Shown: one piece after another, positions 26,411-33,216 of the stretch
Numbering within the stretch: position 1 is the stretch's first letter
Layout: each line of letters begins with the position of its first letter
NCBI GenBank assembly: GCA_017983515.1
Contig: JAGOBF010000006.1
Span: 98,228 to 162,227, forward strand
Reading direction: 5' to 3'
Origin: Promineifilum sp.
Lineage (GTDB): Bacteria; Chloroflexota; Anaerolineae; Promineifilales; Promineifilaceae
Length of the DNA stretch: 64,000 nt
The notes under the pieces: generated by a model
Seen by the model: the letters and a program-made list of their open reading frames with translations, nothing else
Database searches by the model: none
Told to the model about the DNA's origin: nothing
Program-made: the position numbers and the translations under genes

Positions 26411-28639
26411 CTAATTATCGAACGTACGGACTTCCGCGCGGGTTATGCCCGTCACGTCGCCGTCAACCGCCTGGATAGAATCAAACAGAATTTGCATGAC
26501 ATAGGACGAGTTGTGGGCAAAACCACCGGGGTCCTTTTGGGAATCCTGGTAGTTATAGGCCGCACGCAACAGGTTGGGCGTCCAGGACGAGAAGCCCTCT
26601 TCGTCGTCATTGACGCGGCCGTTGCCGTCTGTGTCCCCAAACCAGTAAGGATAGGCGTGGGCGTCGTAGATGATAGCCGTGCCCACCACGTCGGCCGCAT
26701 AGGCCTGAATGGCCGCGTACAGACTGTTGCGCATGGTGTCGATCTCGCCGTAGACGCCTTCGGTGACGTCGCCGTCGCCGTCGTAGTCCACATCGGTCAT
26801 ACGGATGGTGCGTAGCCCTTCGAGCGTATCCGCGCCCTCGTGACATTCGGCACAATCCTCGATGACGATCTCCAGCGCATGGGTGTCGTGGCATTCGGTG
26901 CAGGAGTTAAAGACGCCGACGTGCTCGTTGAAGCCGGTATATTCCCGGCCCTCGAACTCATAGGCCCCCTTAACTTCGGTGCCGAACAACGTCGCCCCGG
27001 CGGCGAAGTAGTGGATATTGAGGAAGCGCAGGTCTTCGCTGACCTCATTGGGCGCTTTGTCGCCGATGAGCCTGTCAACGCTGACGGTGGACTCACGGCC
27101 CTGATGGCAGTTGAGGCACATATTGGCCGCCGAGTCGCGCTCGCCGAACGTGACCGTCGCCCCGCTGGGGAAGCGCACCGACGGCACTTCGTACAGCGTG
27201 AATTCCTGCACGTCGTTGTGACACGTGCCGCAATTCAAGCCATTGCTGGCCGGTTGGCTGGTGACAACGCCCTCGGTGACGAACTCCGGTTGGCCAGTCG
27301 CCGCGTGACACTTCGCGCAACTTCCCGGCACAACGCCGCCCTCAGCGTCCCAATGACGGAAAGCTTCTTCGGAGCCGGCGAAGTGGCCGTGATCGATGCG
27401 ATGGGCCGCGGACATATCGACAGGGGTGTCGATAGCCGTGTTCAGGTCCTGGGTGGAGTCGTACAGCAACTCAATGATGTACTTGCCGCCGTGGGCATGG
27501 ACGCCGGGGTCTTTCTGCGAGACCTGGAAGTTGTAGGCGGCCTTAGCCAGTCTACCCGTCCAGCCGCTGAAGGCATTGTCGAAGGACGCTTCTTCCTCGC
27601 TCAATGTACCGTCGGCGTCGCTATCGTTAAAGAAGTAAGGGTAGGCCGTCGTGCTATAGCCGATAGGCGTGCCGGTCACTTCCGTGGTGTAGGCCGTCAT
27701 GGCTTGCCACAGCAGGTCGCGCACACCCCCGATCTCGTAGTAGATGCCTTCCGTCATGTCGCCATCACCGTCGTAGTCGACGAGGGAGCCATTCATGCGG
27801 ATGTCGGCTATATCTTCAACCGACTCGACGCCGGTGTGGCAGGCCTGGCACTGCTCGAGTTTGACTTCGAGCGTGTGCATATCGTGGCATTCGATACACG
27901 TGTTGTGGCTGGGCACGTGGTCGAAGCGGGCGTCATAGGCCAAGCCGCCATATTCATAGCCTCCCTTGGCCAGCGTCCCATACTGGGTCGCCGCCGCGGC
28001 ATAGTAATGAATATTGGTAAAGCCCATGTCCTCGCTGACGCTGTCCAGGTCTTGGGTCAGACCGGCGTCGGCGATGCGCTGGTCAACCGAGACGGTGGAG
28101 GCGCGGCCCTGGTGACATTCCATACAACGCGCTTCGTCGCCCAGATTGGTGATCTCGATCCCGGAGGGGAAGACCACGCTGGTCTTGGTCAACGTCACAT
28201 CGTTATGGCAAGCCTGGCACTCTATCGTCGAGCCCAGGGGCGCGGGGGCGTCGACAACGCCGGCCGTGCTACCATCGGCTCCCAGATGATCGATGTAGCC
28301 GGGCGTGCTGTGGCACTTGGCGCAATCGGTCGGCACCTCGGCCGGGTCTTCCTCGTTCCAGTGATTGAACGGTTCGCCTTCCGTGTCGTTGTGGGGCGAG
28401 GCGACCCATTCATCAAAAAACGGGATGACCAGTTCGGAAGCAGCGGCCGATTCGGCTGGCACTTCCACAATGCGGGTCACCTCAACCTCGGCCCCGACCC
28501 CGGGGACCTCGACTTCCTGGGTGACCACGCGGGTGACTTCCACCGCCTGTCCGCCTTCGCTGCATGCCACCAGCAGGAAGACCGACAGAAGCAGAGTCAC
28601 CAACAATAAGAAGATGAGCGGACGCTTGTTGGGTCTCAT
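26411..28639 (-). CDS. Decaheme cytochrome c lipoprotein made of two pentaheme halves
   Basis: About 742 residues from ATG 28639, with GAAGGAGG about 11 bases upstream. Lipoprotein signal PLIFLLLVTLLLSVFLLVAC with Cys26 as anchor, then V/E-rich linker (VTRVVTQEVEVPGVGAEVE). Ten CxxCH motifs: CAKCH, CQACH, CMECH, CIECH, CQACH, then CAKCH, CGTCH, CLNCH, CTECH, CAECH. Each half has the same landmarks: GxCAKCH, CHNDV, CHQGRxSTVSVD, NIHYxAAxxTxxG, FxHV, CxECHDxH, RMxxxxxDYDGDGDxTEGxY, and YPYxFxDxDxxG (Ca-binding-like Asp loops). So it arose by internal duplication. Predicted outside the membrane, passing electrons. Last gene of the cytochrome cluster. The family is not one I can name. Confidence 0.88.
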   Translation of the reverse strand: MRPNKRPLIFLLLVTLLLSVFLLVACSEGGQAVEVTRVVTQEVEVPGVGAEVEVTRIVEVPAESAAASELVIPFFDEWVASPHNDTEGEPFNHWNEEDPAEVPTDCAKCHSTPGYIDHLGADGSTAGVVDAPAPLGSTIECQACHNDVTLTKTSVVFPSGIEITNLGDEARCMECHQGRASTVSVDQRIADAGLTQDLDSVSEDMGFTNIHYYAAAATQYGTLAKGGYEYGGLAYDARFDHVPSHNTCIECHDMHTLEVKLEQCQACHTGVESVEDIADIRMNGSLVDYDGDGDMTEGIYYEIGGVRDLLWQAMTAYTTEVTGTPIGYSTTAYPYFFNDSDADGTLSEEEASFDNAFSGWTGRLAKAAYNFQVSQKDPGVHAHGGKYIIELLYDSTQDLNTAIDTPVDMSAAHRIDHGHFAGSEEAFRHWDAEGGVVPGSCAKCHAATGQPEFVTEGVVTSQPASNGLNCGTCHNDVQEFTLYEVPSVRFPSGATVTFGERDSAANMCLNCHQGRESTVSVDRLIGDKAPNEVSEDLRFLNIHYFAAGATLFGTEVKGAYEFEGREYTGFNEHVGVFNSCTECHDTHALEIVIEDCAECHEGADTLEGLRTIRMTDVDYDGDGDVTEGVYGEIDTMRNSLYAAIQAYAADVVGTAIIYDAHAYPYWFGDTDGNGRVNDDEEGFSSWTPNLLRAAYNYQDSQKDPGGFAHNSSYVMQILFDSIQAVDGDVTGITRAEVRTFDN

Positions 28640-28737
28640 GTACAATAAAACCTCCTTCAGTTTTTTCACCAAGTAATAGCACCTTCCGGGCGTCGCTCGT
28701 GTCCGGCCGGCGCCTCGTCTAAACTGGCTCCCACTCG

Positions 28738-29919
28738 CTAGGGCAAGGGAGTCGCCAGTGGAACGAACACGTCTCGCGTCGCCTGCGGCTCAACGATGAT
28801 GGCCGTGTCCTCGAATGTGAACATCCAGATGACCAGGGCCAGAGCCAGCGCGGTGACGACACTTGCCACGGCGAAGTAGATCCTTCGTCGTCGCGCCAAT
28901 ATTTGGGGTGGAACCACCTTCCAGGGAGCGCCGCCCTCCTCCAGCCGTTCCAGCTCGAGGGCGTGCTCTTCCTCCATAATCCCGTGCGACAGCGTGCCGG
29001 TGAACATGCTCAAATTGCGATGCTTCACCAGGACGTTGTAGAGATGCCAGATGACGATGGACACGGCCGCCAGCACCGCTTCCCAGCCGTGGGCTTCCAG
29101 GGCGACGGGGATAAAGCGGCCGGCAATAAATTGCGTGGCGGCCAGAGGGTTCCACAGAATAAACCCGGTCAGGATCATCACCGCCGTGCCCCAGACCACG
29201 GCCCAGTACTCGAACTTCTCGCCGAAGTTGAACTTGCGCATCTGGGGCGGTTGGTCGGTGAAGCCCAGGTTGTAGGCCACGGTGTCGCGCAGGTCAAAGC
29301 CGTCTTTCAGATCGGGCAGCATGCGCATATCTTCGTGCTTGACAAACAGCCGATATGCCGAGGTAAGCAGATGATAGACCGACCCCAGGATGAGCACGAT
29401 AGCCGCCCAGCGGTGGATCATGCGCGCGACTTCGATACCGCCCAGCAAGGCAATCAGCCCCTGCGACACGGGCGAGAACGGGAACTTTTGCGGCAGCCCG
29501 GTCAGGCACAGAATGGTGAAGCTTAGCAGGAGCAGCATGTGCTCGATGCGAGCCATCAGGCGGAAGCGCGGATATTCGGGGCCGTCGGGGCCGACGTAGA
29601 CGGCGCCGTCGGCCAGCCATTCCCCGGTCGGGGCGTCGGCGATTGACACGTGGGTTGGCGGAGGCACGTCCTCTAGCGGCGGGGCGGAGGGCATGTCCGG
29701 CCCAGGGCCCGGCAACACCGGCGGGATGGGCGGCGCGTCGGGCAGGGGCGGCAAGCCCGGCTGGGGCATTCCGCCCGGCACGACGGGCACTTCCGGCACG
29801 ACGGGTACTTCCGGTGCATCGGGCACGACGGGCACTTCCGGCACTACCGGTGCATCCGGCACGGCAGGCACTTCCGGCTGAGGACTGGTATTTTCGGGTT
29901 CGAGAGGCGTCTTGTCCAT
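28738..29919 (-). CDS. b-type cytochrome membrane subunit (FdnI/b561-like) with Pro-rich N-terminus
   Basis: 393 residues. Residues 1-95 are a Pro/Val/Glu stalk with repeats of the type VPVVPEVPVVPDAPE, probably cytoplasmic. The core resembles the di-heme cytochrome b subunit of formate dehydrogenases and Ni-Fe hydrogenases: RIEHMLLLLSFTILCLTGLP, MIHRWAAIVLILGSVYHLLT, YWAVVWGTAVMILTGFILW, AHGWEAVLAAVSIVIWHLYN, with His pairs in helices 1, 2 and 4 as heme ligands, and a fifth C-terminal helix (FAVASVVTALALALVIWMF). It lies 13 bases after the 14-heme gene. Inference: it exchanges electrons between the quinone pool and the neighbouring multiheme proteins. Confidence 0.85.
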   Translation of the reverse strand: MDKTPLEPENTSPQPEVPAVPDAPVVPEVPVVPDAPEVPVVPEVPVVPGGMPQPGLPPLPDAPPIPPVLPGPGPDMPSAPPLEDVPPPTHVSIADAPTGEWLADGAVYVGPDGPEYPRFRLMARIEHMLLLLSFTILCLTGLPQKFPFSPVSQGLIALLGGIEVARMIHRWAAIVLILGSVYHLLTSAYRLFVKHEDMRMLPDLKDGFDLRDTVAYNLGFTDQPPQMRKFNFGEKFEYWAVVWGTAVMILTGFILWNPLAATQFIAGRFIPVALEAHGWEAVLAAVSIVIWHLYNVLVKHRNLSMFTGTLSHGIMEEEHALELERLEEGGAPWKVVPPQILARRRRIYFAVASVVTALALALVIWMFTFEDTAIIVEPQATRDVFVPLATPLP

Positions 29920-29932
29920 TCGATGAATACCC

Positions 29933-31630
29933 TTAACGGCCGCGCATCTGGCGATAGATGTCGCTGCCGACCAGAAAGCTCAGGAATATCACGGTCGTCG
30001 GGATGACCGTGGCGTAGAAAACAGTAATCAGTAGCATCAGCGGATTATCGCGCAACGACGGCCGGTGGTGGCCCGTCCACGAATCGGAGAAGTTGGCCGT
30101 GGCCCCGGGGTGACAACGCTGGCAGGTTTCCAGCAGATTGGCCTTGATGCCCGCGTCGGGGTCGTCCACTCGTTTGATGTCGTGCACGCCGTGGCAATCG
30201 AAGCAGACGGCCTTGTTGGTGGGCGTGTTGGGGTCGTTGGACTGGAAAATCGTCACTGTTGTGCCGTGGAAATCATCGACGTAGGTCTCGAAAACGTCGG
30301 TCGAAATGTCATAATGGGTCATCAGCTCTTCGTCGGCGTGGCAGCCGGCGCACAACTCCGGCGAGCGATTGCGGAAGAGGGCCGTCGTCGGGTCGCCGAC
30401 GTTGTGGACGCCATGACACTCGATGCAGGTGGGCACGTCGGGGTTATCCTCGGCCAATAGCGACGCGCCGTGGACGCTCTCGGCGTATTCGTCGAAGATC
30501 GTGCTGTGGCACTGGCGGCAGGTCTGGGAAATGCGCGAGCGCGGCTCGTTGGGAACCGGAGTGTCGTGGGCGCCGTGGCAATCGACACAGGTGGCGGCGT
30601 CCTTGTTGCCGTCGGCCAGGGCCTGCGCGTGGGCACTGGACATCTGCCCTTCGTGCTGCGTCTCATGGCAGCGGGCGCATAGTTCGGTTTGCTGAATGGT
30701 GTAGTCGCGAGCCGTTGCGGCTTGCAGGGGCGGGTGTGGGTAGTTGTAGTTCTGGTGACAGTCGGTGCAGTCGAGCGCTTGCCAACTGTTGCCCAGACCG
30801 TGGACGGAGGCGTGGAGGCCTTCGCCGTCGATACTGATCGATACAATGTCTCCGTTGGGAAATGTCATGGCGCGGTCCGGCGGCCCGTGGCAGCCCATGC
30901 AGAAGTCGTTGTTGAGCTGCTTCTGGGCGAAAAGACCGGCCTCAATATTCTGGCTGAGCGCCCCCGGATCAGTCAGGTCGATGCCCGCGTTCGTGTGACA
31001 GTCGGCACAGACGGTCGTCGCCGTCGGCATGTGCCAGGCCTCGGCGGTCTGCACGTGATGCGAGCCGTGACAATCGGTGCAGGCCACGGCCATGCCCGAT
31101 GCCGACAAGGCGGGATCAAAGCCGCCCGACCCTTCCGGCCCCGGATGGGCAGTCAGATGCGGGGCGTGGCAGCGGAGGCACGCTTCCGATTGCATCAGCG
31201 CGTATTCGCGCACGGTGGCCGCATCGACGGGCGGATGGGGGAACTGATAGCGGTCGGGGGCGTGGCAGCCTCCGCAACCGATGAAGACGCCGGATTCGGC
31301 CCCGTGGACCGAGGCATCGAACCCGGCCAGATCGACTTCGACGGGCAATGCTTCGCCGGAGGGGAAGACGACTTCGGCGTCGCTGTCCCCGTGGCAGGAG
31401 CGGCAGGCGGCATCGGTCGGCGGGTGGGCGGCCGGCTGGGCGGGTTGCGCAACGGTGATCGGCAAGAGCGGCAGGGCCAGCGCCGGGGCATCCGCCGGAG
31501 GGGCGGCCGAACGCGCCGCCCACGTCACTTCGGCGCGCACCAGGAACGACAGCGCCAAAACAGCGATCAACATCAGAACGCCGAAGCGCGTCCCCGTTTT
31601 ATGTGATCGACCCCCACCCAAACGTTTCAA
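29933..31630 (-). CDS. Fourteen-heme cytochrome c with C-terminal membrane anchor
   Basis: 565 residues. The start codon is TTG (31628-31630) with GAGGA 8 bases upstream; no in-frame ATG precedes the signal FGVLMLIAVLALSFLVRAEV. Fourteen CxxCH motifs, in order: CRSCH, CGGCH, CLRCH, CTDCH, CADCH, CMGCH, CTDCH, CARCH, CVDCH, CRQCH, CIECH, CAGCH, CFDCH, CQRCH. Many are followed by GxH (CHGVHD, CHGAHD), which is common in cytochrome c3/NrfB-like folds. The C-terminus has one membrane helix (LMLLITVFYATVIPTTVIFL) and ends in YRQMRGR, so the heme part faces outward. It sits directly upstream of the cytochrome b gene; the two could form one quinol-oxidising unit like the Cbc complexes of Geobacter (analogy only). 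Confidence 0.9.
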   Translation of the reverse strand: MKRLGGGRSHKTGTRFGVLMLIAVLALSFLVRAEVTWAARSAAPPADAPALALPLLPITVAQPAQPAAHPPTDAACRSCHGDSDAEVVFPSGEALPVEVDLAGFDASVHGAESGVFIGCGGCHAPDRYQFPHPPVDAATVREYALMQSEACLRCHAPHLTAHPGPEGSGGFDPALSASGMAVACTDCHGSHHVQTAEAWHMPTATTVCADCHTNAGIDLTDPGALSQNIEAGLFAQKQLNNDFCMGCHGPPDRAMTFPNGDIVSISIDGEGLHASVHGLGNSWQALDCTDCHQNYNYPHPPLQAATARDYTIQQTELCARCHETQHEGQMSSAHAQALADGNKDAATCVDCHGAHDTPVPNEPRSRISQTCRQCHSTIFDEYAESVHGASLLAEDNPDVPTCIECHGVHNVGDPTTALFRNRSPELCAGCHADEELMTHYDISTDVFETYVDDFHGTTVTIFQSNDPNTPTNKAVCFDCHGVHDIKRVDDPDAGIKANLLETCQRCHPGATANFSDSWTGHHRPSLRDNPLMLLITVFYATVIPTTVIFLSFLVGSDIYRQMRGR

Positions 31631-31727
31631 TGAATCATTCCTCGTTTGTAGTCAGTCGCTCCCATGTCGTGTCGCTTCCGAAACGCCACTAAAGCCGCTG
31701 ACTACGAACCCCGCGAGTTAAGCGCCG

Positions 31728-32966
31728 CTACGGTGCGGCCGTGGCCTCCGCCTCGACCGGCGCGTCCAGCTCATGGTAGCCCTGGGCCGCGGCCAATAAG
31801 GTATCGTCGGACAGCGAGGGGCCGATACCCAACTCGCTATTGTGGCATTGACGGCAGGCGTAATCCAGACCGGTTTGCGGCAATATCGAGCCGTCCTCGG
31901 CAAATTGGCCGATTTGCTCGGCATTGATGACCACCTGATGGGTCTTCACGTCAGCCATGAACGAGGCCGGCGCGCCGATGGCGTTCTGAATCAACTGCGG
32001 CATGTGACAGGTATCACAGGCCACGCGAATGCGAATATGAACCTTCTCCACCTTGGCCTGCTGGAAGTGGCAGCCCTCGCACGTGGCCCGCAGGACAGGC
32101 TCGTGGGCCTCGTTGGGCGAGGCGACGAGCACGTGGGGGTCGTGGCAATCGACGCAGTCGATGAGCCGGTGCTTGCCGGGGAACAGGTCGCCGTACTCGT
32201 GGGTGGTGTGCTGAATGAAGCCGTCGGCGGCGACGATCTCGCCCGATTGGTGGCAGGTGCGACATTCCTGCGCATCGCGGGAGACTTGCAGGGCGAAGGC
32301 GTAGGGGTTGTTGACATGCAGACTACCGGGGCCATGACAGGCCTCGCACTGGACGCCGGGCTGGTTGAACGAACCCATAACGCCGGGCATGCCCTCGGTG
32401 TTTTCGGCCGTCGTGTAGCCCGTGGCGTGACACGCCCCGCAATCGAATGGCTTTTCCTCGCCCGGATGGTAAGCGACGAACTCGTTGCCCGCTTCCAGTT
32501 GATTATTGTCGAGATTAAACTGCGCCGCCTCGCCGGTCAACAGATTGCCGTCGTTCTTGACGAACAGGGCCTTCCAGTTGAAGCCGCCCACGACGTAGGC
32601 GATGTCACCCCAGGCCAGGCCTTCCGGCGGGTTGCGACGGGCGGCCGAGGGCAGATCGGGCGCTTGTCCATCGACGACAGGTGTCAGGGCGCGGGGGTGG
32701 CCGCTGCGGGCGAAGGTGTCGTAGGTACCCTGATGGCAGTTGGCGCATGCTGCGGATCCGACGAATTGGGACGGGGTGAAGCTGACGCCGTCCTGGCCGG
32801 CCGGGCCGCGTTCGCCGGCCGCGCCCTGCTGGCCGGAAGGGCCGGGTGGGCCTTGCGGGCCGGGCTGGCCTTGCGGGCCGGTTGGCCCCGGACGGCTGGA
32901 ACAGGCGGCGACGGCTAGCGCCAGAGTCGCCAATATAAGCAGCAATGCTGTTCGGCCTATTCTCAT
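31728..32966 (-). CDS. Octaheme cytochrome c lipoprotein with collagen-like segment
   Basis: About 412 residues from ATG 32966, with GGAGG 5 bases upstream. Lipoprotein signal [16 protein letters not shown], Cys22. Residues 27-60 are eleven G-x-y triplets (start [18 protein letters not shown]), a collagen-like stalk. Eight CxxCH motifs follow: CANCH, CGACH, CEACH, CRTCH, CVDCH, CEGCH, CDTCH, CRQCH. Between the first and second is a domain of about 110 residues without heme ([20 protein letters not shown] to [20 protein letters not shown]), as in cytochrome c554-type proteins. The collagen-like stalk should hold the heme domain away from the membrane or trimerise it. First gene of the cluster, 97 bases before the 14-heme gene. 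Confidence 0.88.
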   Translation of the reverse strand: MRIGRTALLLILATLALAVAACSSRPGPTGPQGQPGPQGPPGPSGQQGAAGERGPAGQDGVSFTPSQFVGSAACANCHQGTYDTFARSGHPRALTPVVDGQAPDLPSAARRNPPEGLAWGDIAYVVGGFNWKALFVKNDGNLLTGEAAQFNLDNNQLEAGNEFVAYHPGEEKPFDCGACHATGYTTAENTEGMPGVMGSFNQPGVQCEACHGPGSLHVNNPYAFALQVSRDAQECRTCHQSGEIVAADGFIQHTTHEYGDLFPGKHRLIDCVDCHDPHVLVASPNEAHEPVLRATCEGCHFQQAKVEKVHIRIRVACDTCHMPQLIQNAIGAPASFMADVKTHQVVINAEQIGQFAEDGSILPQTGLDYACRQCHNSELGIGPSLSDDTLLAAAQGYHELDAPVEAEATAAP

Positions 32967-33066
32967 CCGTGCCTCCGGTCTTTTTGCCACCAACAAACGA
33001 CGGCAATCCGCCGTTTACGGATGTAAAGTATAGCGGTCGGTTTGCATTGATGCCAACAATCTTGTC

Positions 33067-33082
33067 ATCACATTGATGTGAT
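33067..33082 (-). promoter_or_regulatory. CRP/FNR-like palindrome upstream of the cytochrome cluster
   Basis: ATCACAT, TG, ATGTGAT: perfect 7-base arms, about 100 bases before the octaheme start codon. TGTGA-type half-sites are used by CRP/FNR regulators. The match is short, so this is a candidate only. The rest of 32967-33216 holds no gene. Confidence 0.4.
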
Positions 33083-33216
33083 TATTGGTGCACAATAGAT
33101 AGGTTTGCTAAGGATTGGGCCGCCGGGGTGACTCCTGTTGCGTCCGATTGGTATCAGGAAGTAGTGAATACTGCCCAGGAGACCGGTGCTACAGAGTGCG
33201 GGAACGCGCCGAGGCG

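Noticed and set aside
26840..28609. 589-residue open frame opposite the decaheme gene
   Set aside because: Antisense shadow; the ten CxxCH motifs on the other strand settle the direction.
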